From Panorpa germanica (Eukaryota > Arthropoda > Insecta > Mecoptera > Panorpidae), in assembly GCA_963678705.1 (NCBI GenBank), contig OY783216.1, positions 5,208,001-5,272,000 of the forward strand: a DNA stretch of 64,000 nucleotides, written 5' to 3'. The position numbers and the translations under genes were made by a program. This document shows positions 31,599 to 43,901 of this stretch, in pieces. Under the pieces are notes generated by a model. The model had not been told where the DNA came from and ran no database searches. It was given only the letters and a program-made list of their open reading frames with translations. Position 1 is the stretch's first letter. The number at the start of each line of letters is the position of its first letter.

Positions 31599-33633
31599 AT
31601 AAAAACACATGGCATTGGCTAAAACACCGGATAAGGGCATCCAACAACCAAGAAAGATGTGTAGCTGCATTTTTTATATTGTCATTACTAACTTCTATCA
31701 TTCTGATTACATACTTTGGATCCAAACATTCGCAGACCGCAAATAATGCACCTTCAAAGCCTAATTCACCACCAGGTAATATTCATTCCTTAATTCATAA
31801 ATAGGGCTCAAAAAAACTTGCTTGAACTGTATTTTTTCCATTAAAATTTTCTACTATTTTGAAAATTGCAAAAGTAGCTTCATTAAAACTAATGTATCTC
31901 GTAAACTAATGACCGGAATGTCATGAAATTTTATCACATATCGTTTGAAGGTTGGTACTATCTAAAAAGCATTTATCAACGTAGAACCTATTCATAAATC
32001 CGGGCCCTATTTATGAAGTATAACATTAAAAGCCGGTTGATGTACTCATAGTTATAGAAAAACTCATCCAAATCCATGACGCATTATGTAACCGAACGAT
32101 TTATTGTTATTTCTATTTACCTATGCGTTCAGCAACTAAACCTAAGTATTCCAAAGGATTAAAGAAAGTAACGGTTTCCAGGAGATGTTTTTCCCGACTG
32201 TTTTCGCACCCGGAATCAGTGGTTTGCCAATCTTCCTACAGGAGAAGCTGATAAGATGCAGAAACCAGTGTCATTAGTTGTTATACTCCACACTGCTGGA
32301 CCGAGCTGCACAACGCCAGTGGAATGCGCTAATGGGCTCAAATCTATTCAAAATTACCACATGATGAACGTAGACGATCTGGATATTGGGTTAGACATAC
32401 CAGTATATTTATTTTTATAGGGTGGCTTGTGTCCTCATATTTTAGTGGTCGATTTCTCAATTGTTGATTGAAATTGATGTTAATAAATGTGTATAAGCGT
32501 GTCTATTTTATTAAATATCTATATGTTGACGGAGATATAGTAATTAGTTTTATCGCTAGAGATCTCGACTATTTGTATGGCGTGGAATGCATTTATACGA
32601 CAGTTATTTGTTGATGAATTTGTTGTTGATGTTGGTAGTCGAAATAATCAAGTCAAGTCAAAGAAGAATAAGTTTTTATTTTATGTAACCCTGTTACGGC
32701 AGACATAACATTGAAAATTTATTGTTCCTCCAAACAGCTGTAAATAATATTTGATATTTTATATATAAATACATATAGCAGAGATTTATGAGCTGCAAGG
32801 TTGGTAACCTGTAAACTTGTCAGAGTTCTGTCAAGAATATATCTGTTTTACGCTCTGTTGTATAAAAGAGATAGCAACTAGCGATTGTGATGTCACATGC
32901 AGTTGGAATGTTGTACAACGTTGAATCCCTTTAATACTTAAAGAGACAAAATGATTTTTTTAATTGTTAATATCTCCTAACATATAAGGAGTTATTACAA
33001 AATAATTGGACATTTGAGGTTCTAGTATTATAAATAGGAATTATTATAAATAAAAGCTAAATCGTACTACAATGATATATTTCTGTTATTATAATAAACG
33101 TGTGTAAATTCCATGCTATAAACCAACAAAGAATTCAAATCGTTCAATTAATAAATTATAAAATGATATCAAATTTTCCTCAGCTACAACTTTATGGTGG
33201 GAGGAGATGGGAGGGTTTATGAGGGAAGAGGCTGGGGAAAGGTAGCAGCGCACACCAGACACTACAATACAAAATCTGTTGGAATCGCTTTCCTGGGCAA
33301 GTAAAGATACATTTTTGTTTTAGAGAGGGAGGGCAGCAAATGTGACGTAATTTATATATGACATCTAAGGTCTGATTTATCTATTTTACAATAGGAAACT
33401 ACCTCAGCAGGCATGCTCAAAACGATAAACCAACCATCCAGCAAGTAAACTGCACGCAAACGATTCTAGAAGAAGGCGTTAGTCAGGGATGGTTGACAAA
33501 AAACTACACCGTTGTAGGACATTGCGATTTAGCAGGAGGTGCGCCTCCAGGAGATAATCTGTACTACGAAATACAAAAATGGGAGCATTATGAAAATATT
33601 GGCAACAAGTCGTGCGATTTCATAGTAAATTGA
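31599..33633 (+). CDS. PGRP-LC-like transmembrane ectodomain set without its own first exon (PGRP 5)
   Basis: Four exons: 31599-31775 (membrane segment, FFILSLLTSIILITYFG), 32182-32389, 33184-33296, 33395-33633. Exon lengths 177, 208 and 113 equal those of PGRP gene 6. The ectodomain has the PGRP blocks [49 protein letters not shown] and GHCDLAGGAPPG; the catalytic Cys is absent. No RHIM exon or start codon was found between 29210 and 31599. Its entry phase matches the RHIM exon 25424-25724, so it may be an alternative ectodomain of PGRP gene 4 (345 residues if joined), or a gene that lost its first exon. Intron 3 needs a GC donor (G|GCAAGT at 33297). Intron 2 holds a family C MITE. The acceptor at 32182 is a CAGGAG tandem. 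Confidence 0.8.
32418..33040. mobile_element. Family C MITE, long form, in PGRP 5
   Basis: Inverted copy starting GGCTTGTGTCCTCATATTTT and running to ATTGGACATTTGAGGTTCTA. It separates the two halves of the PGRP domain by filling most of a 794 bp intron. Confidence 0.65.
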
Positions 33634-33679
33634 CGTTTACGCCTGGTACATATACTACAAGACTTACATATATTATCTT

Positions 33680-34440
33680 ATGATATTGTTATATTATTTT
33701 TATTATTTATTATATTAATTGTGTGCCTATCGGCTTTACAATCTACATTATTATATTTCTTAATGCATTTCATATAAATTCAAAGTTAAAAACTAAACTT
33801 AAACTATTCTAGACTATTATTACTTCGAATAGTACTTTCTGTTTCTTCTTTTCTTGATCCTCTCTGTTCATGTCCCCTACTCCTCCTTTATTCACACCGT
33901 TTCCTGCTTCCCCTTCCTTATTGCCTGTACCTTCATCTATCACCTCTTGCCTTCCTTGTCTCCTCTCGACAAACCCTCTATTATCTTTTCACTATCCTTC
34001 CTGCCTTCTCTCTTCGTTTTCACTTCTTCACTTATGTCTATTACAGGCATAAACGCTCTATTTTTACTATTTCTTCTTGACTCTCTTCCTTTACTATGTT
34101 ATTATTGTCTCTATCTCCGTTATCTACGTCTTTTCCTTATCTCCTTTCCGAAAATCCTCTATTTTTCTGGACTGAAGTTTAACTGTTTGCTCGCTACTTC
34201 TTTCTTTCTCCTGCTTCCCTTCACTGCCTCTTTTAGTACTTCCTCTCTCTTCATGTTCCTTATGCAACCCAGCTACGAGTTTATTTATTGTCCTGTTTCT
34301 TCTTTCCTTCTTACTATTTCCGCCATCCACCTCCTTCCTTCACTGCTTCCCCTTTAATAACTAGCCAATATTCATTTCGCTCACTACTTTTTCCTTACAC
34401 TCAAATTTAATGTGCTCCAATCAATATTGGTATATTTATA
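33680..34440. repeat. Pyrimidine-rich repeat, probably a non-LTR 3' end in reverse
   Basis: Begins TTAATTGTGTGCCTATCGGC, then a long C/T-rich stretch. The first 150 bp match 44850-45030. Read on the minus strand it ends GCCGATAGGCACACAATTAA, a typical non-LTR 3' tail, with a Lys/Glu-rich frame before it. The plus-strand frame 33854-34357 is a shadow of the C/T composition. Confidence 0.5.
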
Positions 34441-34727
34441 TTTTATATCTTATAAGCTTTTTAAAATACTGGTTTACTATATTAAATAAATAAAAATTAT
34501 TAGTTAAATTTCTTCTTATTATGGAGTGACTTTTTCACCACAAAAATATTATGGAGAGAAAAATATCACGGAAAACTTAAGAATGTATTTTAGAAACATA
34601 AAATCGAGATGAATATTAAAGGCAAGCGCAGCTCCGAATGGCTAGCATCAACCGCATTGGATTTATCAAATGAAACATGAAAGGCACACCGTCCCTCTCT
34701 CTTCCCTTCTCGGTAAGATAGGTAATA

Positions 34728-35026
34728 CCCTACAAACAATTTGTCGTATCTTAGCAATCTCGTATCAGAGAGCGGTTAGACATTAGTCATACAGTGTTCG
34801 GGAGAACATATGTGGTAGTACTGGGTAGTACCACGACTTACACCTCGGCAAACCTCGTTTAGAAAGTATTAGGAAGGTAATCAGATGGGGTACGGAGCGG
34901 TCCGGACGGTGCAGACATGTCCAAAGCTTCATGTAATGTATCACTAATGTCTAATAGGATTCCAATCACCATTCAGAGTGATACGATTCACATCTAATTG
35001 GATTCCGATCTAAATTGTTTGTAGGG
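34728..35026. mobile_element. MITE family A, inverted longer copy
   Basis: About 300 bp, ends CCCTACAAACAATT and AATTGTTTGTAGGG. Internal sequence is the reverse complement of 9691-9940 plus about 50 bp more near the right end, where a GATTCCGAT-like word repeats. Confidence 0.75.
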
Positions 35027-36304
35027 TCGTTTCTGGTAATATTTATGGCTTAAAATATTAAGGATTTATTATAAGTAGGTAATATTTTCAGGTAAGGATT
35101 AAAGGATTAGACAGTAAATAGAAACACCAAAGTTTAATATGAGTCAGAGACTAATGTGTACGCTATTTTTGGTTAACGGTAATTGTTTAGAGTACGAATT
35201 ATGAATTGCATTTCATAGTTATTAAATATTATAATTTAATAAATATACTTTTAAATACTTAAAGGATGTATGAAATGAAATGAAATAAATTATCTAAATT
35301 AAGGAGGTACAGGACGTACCGTCAATGCAAAAAGTTTATCTCTCGGTAATACGAAATGCAAAATACGAAGTACATGAGGGACGAGCAAATATTGGGACTG
35401 TACCTTTGAAAATGAATTTTTCAACTCCCTATTAAACTGCTTTTTGCTTGTTAAAATGATAGAGTTTAATAAATTAAAAATTACCTATAATTAATATCAA
35501 ATTTATATTAATTCAATTTAAATACAAATTAAATATTTTGAAAAAAGAATAATAAATTTTGCAACGCTGCAAATTTACGTGTGTTGACGCATGCTTGCAT
35601 GATTTGGTTCTTTGACCAATAAATTGTTATATTTTATATAACATTTATTCCGATTTTGAATTTCCCGCTCAAATTGGCATTTGCAACGTTGCCGGCTTAT
35701 AACCTACATTTACTGTTTCTTAAAGGTATTAGTTAAATATTTTCGTAAATAGGTATCCTTTTGATAATTTTCTTTTTGCAATAGTTACAGAAAAGATTAT
35801 TTTATATACACCTAGTTTTTGAAAACCGTGTCACCATTTTTTTCATAGTTAAAAGTTATATTATGTGGTGAAATTGAGCTAAAAATTATGATTTGTATGG
35901 AAAATGACTATTTTTAATCATGTATAAAAAGAAAACTATGAACCCTAGGTCTCTAAAATTTTGAGACAGCATGTATTTTAACTATTTGTATCGACCCTCC
36001 AGATTTCACAACGTTTTCATCATTTACGTTAACGTCCTATACCTTCTTAATTTATTGAATTCAATTTATTTTTATTGTTTTAATATAATCAATAAATCCG
36101 TTCCTTAATTCTGACTTGAAATTCCCCATTTGGCCTGACGGTCATTCCTGAAAGTAGACGAATTTCTTCTTCTTTTTTATCCGTAATTATTACATATTTA
36201 CGTAAAACTTCAGTTATTAATGTTTTGAGCGTCATCATGCCGTAGTCTTTGCCTGTAAAATATTATTTCATTTTATTTTACTTGCAGTTACCAACACGTG
36301 ATAT
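35027..36304. other. AT-rich stretch with no gene seen
   Basis: No supported frame, RNA gene or complete repeat on either strand. Contains homopolymer and AATTTAATAAA-type runs only. Confidence 0.4.
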
Positions 36305-36810
36305 TATTATAACCTCAAAAGAATCAATAAATTTGGAAATTGAGATAAAAGTGAAATTACCTTCATATGAAATTTTTAATATAATCAAAAAATTAAACTT
36401 CAATTTGAGAAACACAGATTTCATTAACAAAAGTCAGTTAAAAGGAAGAGATTATTACATGTTACATCCATATAATAAGAAAAGATGGTTTAGAAATGAG
36501 TCCCGCAAAATTATATGAACTATAATCAGAATCAAAAGTAATCATTGCAAAACTCCAGCTCACCTGTACAAAATTAATATTAAATCCGACGATAGATGTT
36601 ATATTTGAATGCATAAATTATAGTTTAGAAAGATCAAAATTCAATAGTGAAATATTAGATGTGATTAAAATTTTTCCTGTTAATACTAAATTTTTGTTAA
36701 GTGATTCAAAATTAATTAGTGAATTATTTAAATATTTAGAAATTTATAAAATAGAATTATAAATTGTAAAATATGTATAAAAAATGTTTGATGTTGGATA
36801 TGACGAACCT
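36305..36810 (+). mobile_element. Non-LTR retrotransposon fragment (copy 4)
   Basis: Same Pol C-terminal segment as copies 1-3, starting near AAAAGAATCAATAAATTTGG. A premature stop (AAAATTATATGAAC near 36510) and a roughly 45 bp deletion in the Cys/His block show decay. It supplies outgroup bases for the duplication analysis (AATAGTGAAATA, as in copy 3). Confidence 0.8.
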
Positions 36811-37148
36811 CAAAATTATGTTACGTTACAAAAGCCATTCAAAACTATATTTAGGGGTCTTCAAGGTTTTAAAGCGTAGTTTGTATTATAAAATATTAAT
36901 TGATCAGAACCTGGACAAGATCTGAATCCACCGCTAAAAGCAATGTAGGCATAGGGATGTCTATTTGCTACACGTTCTGGCAAGAAATTGTCAGGATCAA
37001 ACACGTCTGGATTGTCCCCCCAATGCTCCTTCAGTCGGTGAGTTATGTACGGCGTGACGGCAATGCTGGCTCCCTTAGGTATGACTTTATCATCTAGAAA
37101 TTGATTTAATTATTAAATAGCATAACCTAATCTTCTCTTAACATATCC

Positions 37149-37800
37149 TTAAGGCCCCATCATTAACCCTGTGTGTGTACACTGGGTCTTTTAAGGAAGA
37201 GTTGAAATTCAAACTCCTATTTCTCTGTCATGAGTACAAAGCGCGCTTCACCTATGCCTCTGAAAATCTAGGTAGTGGTAGGGACTTAAGGTTCCAGCAG
37301 CGTCCGGATTAATCAGCTGGCAGATTAATTATCGGCAAAGGCGAGCCATTTAAACTTGCCTCTGTTTTCTAAAGGGTCAGTGTACAAACGACGTTAGTAT
37401 TTTCCAATGTTAGTAAATGCACTTTTTTTGCTTTTCTCGTTGTTTTACAGTTTTTTCATGTTATTCATGTTTAATATATTATTTCTTAGATTATATATAC
37501 AGATTTTTCTTTTATTAGTTCATCTTTTTACTACTATAAGTTTTTGAAAATGGATGACAATTCCACGGGTAAACTAGAAAAGCGAAAACGATGTTCTCTT
37601 TGCACTTGGAAGAAAAACAGAAAAGCAATGTATTCTTGTGTATCGTGCGGGCGCCAGTTTGCGATCATCATTGTAACCACTTTTGTCCCAGTTGCGCACC
37701 GTAAATTCTCTTTTTGACACTAATTATTATTAATTATTATTTCATATATTTTATATTTTCAACAATAAAAGCCTATTTTGTGCCGAATAATCACCCTGCC
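37149..37800 (+). mobile_element. Possible piggyBac-like relic
   Basis: Starts at a TTAA followed by CCCCATCATTAACCCTGTGT. At 37551-37700 a frame encodes KRKRCSLCTWKKNRKAMYSC and a further CxxC; after a one-base shift it continues DHHCNHFCPSCAP and stop. A Cys-rich zinc finger at the extreme C-terminus is typical of piggyBac transposases. The catalytic domain is missing. Limits uncertain. It sits inside the P450 relic. Confidence 0.45.
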
Positions 37801-40800
37801 TGAATTCGTAAAATATTCCCCACTTTCAGGTGCACAAATAATTCAACTTTTTGGAGCCCACGCCAAAGACACTACATTCTTTCGAAAGCTTATAGTCTAA
37901 GGTAAAAAAACCTAAAACCGTTTTTCTTAATATTTCTTTGTTAAAAAGTTACGAATTATTTAACAATATTCCGTTTTTACGCGTTTTTTACTATTTATCA
38001 ATTTTTATTAACAACGGTTTTAAACTTTGGACTTTGGCAACTTCTAGATCATGTAGTAGACACTTCAAGAAGTAATCCAGAATTTTTTCAGATTTTTTGA
38101 AAGATTAGAAAACTCTAAAAACTCAACTGTTTCCTCATAGACACAGTGCACACCATGACTCGAAAATTATAGTGTTCACACGGAGGGTTAATAGTACTTT
38201 TAATTAAGTAATTTAATTCATAGCGTGTTATTTCGAATTCGTTTAAAACGAGGGTTAGATGTACTTCGTTTACTAACCTAATTGGAAATCTTCTGTAACG
38301 CCTCTGCAAAACATTGTGACAGGATACAAACGGTTTGCTTCTTTGATAACCTGATAAGAATAATGATAATGATAATAAATATAAAAGTAATTAGTTTATT
38401 CATTTTTACAGTAATAAATTAATATGAAATATTGGAAGCACTGTAATACAATGCTAATCTTTCGTTTAAAAACTTACCATTTCTAAATATCTCATTTTAT
38501 GAAGATCTTCAAATTGCACCGGTCTCGTGGAATCTTTGAAGATGCTCTTCATTTCCATAACAACTTTGTCCTGTATGTCTTGTTTTATTCCCAACATGAA
38601 GAGGACAGAACTTGCAATTACAGAAATTGGATCTTTACTCTATTAAAGAGAAGATGTTAGAATTAAATGACGTATATATTGACAAATTATTTTAAAATTA
38701 CAAAAGTGTCATCACTAAAACCACTGTAATTTGTTAACTATTGGTCGGAATGTCACGAAATTTGGACAAATATCGTTTGAAGGTTTATACTATCTAAATA
38801 TCATATAGATTTGCCAAGAATCTATGTATCATTCTACGAACTCATAGGGTTATGTATTACGCCTAAAATAACTACTTTTATTACGTTTTAATACCCACCG
38901 CTATAAATAAATTTAGAATTTCGTCATAGAGTTCTTCCTCGTTCATTTCTCTCTTTTCCCACACCAATCCTATTAATTTTTCTAAAATTGAAAAATTACC
39001 CAATTCTTCAATTTTTGAATTTTCGTATATTTTTATTTTAGCTTTTATGATCTGAAATTTTAACTTCGATATAATCTGTACTTTGATTTTATGATTATGA
39101 AGAGTCTTAAGCCTCATTCCCAATCACTGTTTTCATATTTGATTTACGTTTTTATTTAATATTTTAATCTAGATTTTAGAATTCTTTGTCACATTCGTGT
39201 TTTAATTTGAGTTTAGTTAATTTAGTTGGTGCGCATGGGTCGTTAGTAACATAATTTTATACAGTTCGGCAGTTGAATAAAATTAAATGTGGAATCATTA
39301 AAATTGCTTTTTTAATAACAATTAGTAATCAAAATTGTTTTTACTTCTTTATGTTTAACAAATTGGCATTGAACTTCTTTTAAAAATAAATCCTACTGCA
39401 TATTACCAGATTGTCATATTTTAGAGGTTATAATATAATAAAGTCTTTTTTGATTTAGGTCAAGAAAACGTAAATTAAATTCGAAATTAAAATTAGTACA
39501 TTTTACACCATTTACAATTAAATTAAATACAAAATGAAAACAGTGAGTGGGAATAATACTTTTTTTACCTCTCCGAGAAAATTATGGATTCCTTCTTTCG
39601 CAGCTTTGGCAGTTTGGTAATATTTCGAATGTTTAAAAATAATGTTATATCTGAGCCAAAATTGGTACATTCTTGCAATACAGGTTCTGAATAATCTATA
39701 ATATGTGTTAAAATATTAGTATTTTGATATCCATATGCGTGATTACTACTGCTTAAGATACAGAAGAGCATTTAAATAAAATATGGAAACAACCTAAAAA
39801 TGTGTAGCTGAATATTTTAGAAACTTTCTTACTGATCAATATTGCGCTGTAGTTCTTCATTACGTTCAACTTCCACGCTCGATGAAGCCCCCATAATTGT
39901 TTCTGCAAAAGTAATATAACAAAATTACAGCTTACAGCTTAAAACTAAGAAATATGTTATTTCTAAACTCGGTATCATTCTAGTTTCGTGCCCTGAACAG
40001 ACATTATAACACTACTAAGTGCGACTTAAACATGCGACATCCAACATTTATATATTTTCATTCATATGCTATCTTTATTTAGACATGAGTGTACTGAATG
40101 TGTTGTACTTTTAACGTACAGACTAGTGCGACATAAACATGCGACACTAATAAAACCCTTACTTATGCTATTTTTGAAATTCTAGGTAGTATTTTTATGA
40201 AACAATAATGTTTCAATCCTTCAGCGGTACTGCTAAAAGGATTGCGATGTTGAATGTGATGACGTGCAAAAGAGTCTCCAGTATATGGTAATCTCAGTGT
40301 GTTTTTTAGTTGTGTTTAGTAAATAAATAAAAATAATTTCTGTAAGTTTAATAAATTTGCTAAAAGCAGGTACCGCTGTATTGCTTGCAATGGGTTCTCT
40401 GAATAGACCCTTAGACAATAATAGTTGTTATCACCTGACAAACTTACCGCATACTATATCAGTCGCGCAATGCCCTACATAGTTAAAGATATTAAAAGCT
40501 GGTTGGTCGACGTGTGGTTTCAATTTGTCCACTAGAACTCTGCTATGCTCGCTATATGTATCTACAAAATTTTGCAAGTTTGACCTTGACATTGCTATAT
40601 TAATTATTTTGCGATGGGACTTCCATTTTTTTCCATTGCTTAAGATGATTCCATCTCCAAATCCCCATTTAAGACAGTCGTAGAAATAAGCTTTATCCTG
40701 CGTCTTCCTTGAGGTGAAAATTTGTTGGACGTGATCAGGTGATTTTACAAGTACGAAGAAATTTGGTCCTAGCCAAAACCTAAATCCGGACTGAAATTTA

Positions 40801-40879
40801 CCAAAAAGAATATCCAGTCTCTCTAACGTATCTGAAATTTAAGAAAAGTTTTAAATTAATATTTAGATTTAGAATCAAG

Positions 40880-41580
40880 GGCCATTAAGGGGAGGTAAGG
40901 TCAAAACGATAAAAAAAGAAGCATATTTTCGATAATGTTTTTTGACGACACAGTTAATATATAATTATTTCTATAATTACAACATGATAAAATGGCATTT
41001 GAAGAATTCTTTGTGAAATTTTCATAAATAAATATCAAGAAATGAGGCATTGACAGCGAATCTCTGCAGACGTCACAAAAAAAAAGTAACATTGCGGTGC
41101 CACTCATAACTCATCACTGGATTATCTGAAATCGAAAAACCAAAATGATTTCATTAGTTGGTTGATAAGTTTCTGCAGATAACGCTGTCGAGTTTTTCTT
41201 TTTTTTATTGATTTTTCAATATTTTACAACACTTAAAAGTCAAAATACCGATTTTTCAGGAAAAGAATCAGAAACTTTGTTATTTTAAAATACGTTAAAA
41301 TTTAAAAAATTTAAAAACTCTTTAAAACTTAAAAACATTTATGTAAAGAAAGAGTGTGCAAAATTTCAAAAGAATCGGTCCAGTAGATTTTGAGTTAGAG
41401 AAGACACCGACTTTGAAAATGCTATCTGTGAGAAACCGCATTTAAAAGTTTCAAAGTAACACGAAAGCAGACTAGAGAGGTGAAGACTTAAAACTCTATA
41501 TCTCCGACAGTTTTACTCCAATCGACTTCAAATAAACTTAATATATTGTACATTAATATAAATAAATAAATAAAAGTTGA
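40880..41580 (-). repeat. Family D repeat, in the P450 relic
   Basis: Reverse-complement copy of the repeat at 17106, with GAATCGGTCCAGTAGATTTT and CACTCATAACTCATCACTGG. One of the two longest copies in the window. Confidence 0.7.
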
Positions 41581-42129
41581 AACCTTAATCAATTTGTATT
41601 ACTGTTCAATTGTATTACTTTACATTACCTGCAGGTTTTATTTTCCAGAAGAATAGTCCATCTCCAATGTACGGAAGTGTTCCACTTAGACCAGGATAAG
41701 TTGATGCAAATTTATAAAGTGCTCCTCTTTTCCAACTGTATTGGATAACGAAGTATATTAGAAATACAACCGCTGTAAAATATAAAACTAACATTATGAT
41801 ACAGATTCTTTCTTTTATTATATAGTTGAATATCTTTGACGGACGCTAAGTTTGCAAGGTTGTGTATGTAATTCTTATTCACACATATTTATAAACAACT
41901 GAGGCATCCAAATTGCGTGTTTATAGTTTCTTTAAATATTAATTAATACATAATTAATCATAGTTAATCAGAGTCGCTATAGGAAAAGTAAATCATAAGT
42001 ATAAAATGATTTACTTTTTTATATGAGAAATAAACTAACACAATTTACTGCGTTCCCGTGGCAAAATTTGAGTATAGAGATTTTGTATAACAACTCATTA
42101 AAACTTTTAAGAGAGGAGTGAGGTTTCAT

Positions 42130-42665
42130 TTATATTAATGTAGAACATATTTCGTTTATTGTGTAAAAATTTGAAGTCAGTTGGAGTAAAACTGTCGGAG
42201 ATATAGAGTTTTAAGTCTTCACCTCTCAGGTCTGGTTTTGTCTATCTTTGAAACTTTTAAACGCTCCTCTCTAGCTAAAAATCTACCACACCGATTCTTT
42301 TGAAATTTTACACACTTTTTCTTTACATAAATACCGAGGTAACGCTGTTGAGATTTTTTATTAATTTTACACGTATTTTAAAATAACAAAGTTTCTGATT
42401 TTTTTCATGAAAATTCGGTATTTTGACTTCTAAGTAAGAATTTGAAAAATCAATAAAAAAGAAAAAACTCGACAGGGTTACCTTCAAAAACTTATCAACT
42501 AATAAAATCATTTTGGATTTTTGATTTCAAATAATCCAGTGATGAGTTATGAGGGACACCGCAATGAGACTATTTCGTTACCGTCGCTGTCAATGCTCAT
42601 TTCTTGATATTTTTTTATGAAAATTTCGCAAAGTGTTCTTTAAATGTTATTTTATCATGGCCCAG
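42130..42665 (+). repeat. Family D repeat, intergenic
   Basis: Plus-orientation copy with GATTCTTTTGAAATTTTACA and AATCCAGTGATGAGTTATGA. It stops near TTATTTTATCATGG, lacking the 3' end seen at 62790-63362. Confidence 0.7.
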
Positions 42666-43253
42666 TTTGCGTCCTAATATATTACTCCCCTGTATTAGTT
42701 TAAAATGTAACATTACATAATCTTATAAAAAAAAATTTATTAGTGTCGTAAAATGTAAATTTTGACTAATAGATCTTATAAGATGGAATGTCTGCATGCA
42801 TCCTATGAAACGAATTCAATAACAATAGCAAGATAATCTAGACGCAACTGTGCATTACAGTATTAAAGAGTTTGTTTGATAGAAATCGGCGCATGTATAT
42901 CATCATAATTTGACTTAGTGACGTCACAAACGTTTCATTGTTCTGTTGATGTGTACCGGCGTGCTTCATGCCCATCTAGCACCACCGATTTCGTTACTGT
43001 GGTATCACTGGTTACGAAACAAAATTAATTAAAATTATGTTAATTAGAATCGCTGATTCGTTATCTAAATCGTGTAGATAAAAAAAACTTAATCGGATTT
43101 ATTTATTAATGAGTTAGAAGTAAATGTACACCCACACAAATTCGTGTGTGAACGAATGAACATGAACGAATCCTTTGAGTGAATGGTATCTTTTAAATAA
43201 AATTTACATATTTACTGAATTTAGCGTACCATATAATGAAATTTGCTATAACG
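42666..43253. other. Intergenic stretch before PGRP gene 6
   Basis: No gene seen. 42700-42765 resembles 12625-12680. CGTTATCTAAATCG near 43062 recurs at about 23450. Confidence 0.35.
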
Positions 43254-43788
43254 CTAAATCCCTTTAATAAATAAAAGGACAAAATGACTTTTTTAATTGT
43301 TATATCTCTAAACATTGTACACATTCCAAGTGCATGTGACATCATAATCCTTGTGTAAGGTTACCAACCTTACAGCTCATAAATCTCTGCTATATGTATT
43401 TATAAATCAAAATATCAAATATTATTTACAGCTATTTCAAGGAACAATACAATTTCAATATTATGTCTGCCTTAGCAGGGTTAAATAAAATAAAAACTTA
43501 TTATTCTTTGATTTGACTTGATTATTTGACTACCAACAGCTACAAAACATTATTACAGCACTGACCTACTCAACAAATAACTGATGTTAAAATGCATTTC
43601 ATGTAATACAAATATGGCCGACCATTTTTAGCGCTTAAACTACAATTCAAATTTTTAATTGCTATATCTCTGTCAATATTTAAATATTTAATAAAATAGA
43701 CACGCCAATACACATTTATTAACATCAATTTCAATCAACAATTGAAAAATCGACCACTAAAAAATGAGGACACGAACCCATTCACTAA
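43254..43788. mobile_element. Family C MITE upstream of PGRP gene 6
   Basis: Similar to 27449-28050, from the CCCTTTAATAAATAAAAGGA block to ATGAGGACACGAACCCATTC. It ends about 110 bp before the PGRP gene 6 start codon, so it may form part of that promoter region. Confidence 0.65.
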
Positions 43789-43901
43789 AATAACTTCGTG
43801 TGGAGCTGGCTTTGCGACTAATACAACTAATTTAGTGTAATTTCGATTATCAAATTAGTTTCAAATATTGATTTAGTCTTATGATAACAATATAGATATT
43901 A

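Larger units (their letters stand above)
36900..41794 (-). pseudogene. CYP4-like cytochrome P450, probably a pseudogene
   Basis: Minus-strand exons: 41629-41794 (N-terminal anchor, MLVLYFTAVVFLIYFV), 40448-40831 (GFRFWLGPNFFVLVKSPDHV, GIILSNGKKWKSHRK), 39833-39902 (ETIMGASSSVE), 39569-39748, about 38907-39060 (helix I region, EEELYDEILNLFIA), 38478-38639 (DIQDKVVMEMKSIF, RYLEM), a short piece near 38270-38310, and 36904-37093 (DDKVIPKGASIAV, PDNFLPERVANRHPYAYIA). The heme loop FxxGxxxCxG is readable only after a one-base frameshift near 36925. No C-terminal end follows, the phase between the fourth and fifth exons does not fit, and the ETLR helix-K exon is poor. A complete P450 would be about 500 residues. 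Intron 1 holds a family D repeat. Confidence 0.7.

Noticed and set aside
33297-33306. GT donor at 33301 for PGRP 5 exon 3
   Set aside because: It shifts the reading frame and breaks the exact exon length shared with gene 6; the GC donor four bases earlier fits both.
33854-34357. Long open frame with many hydrophobic residues, resembling a membrane protein
   Set aside because: It reads through a C/T-rich repeat that recurs at 44850; Phe/Leu/Ser content follows from the pyrimidine composition, and no gene features surround it.
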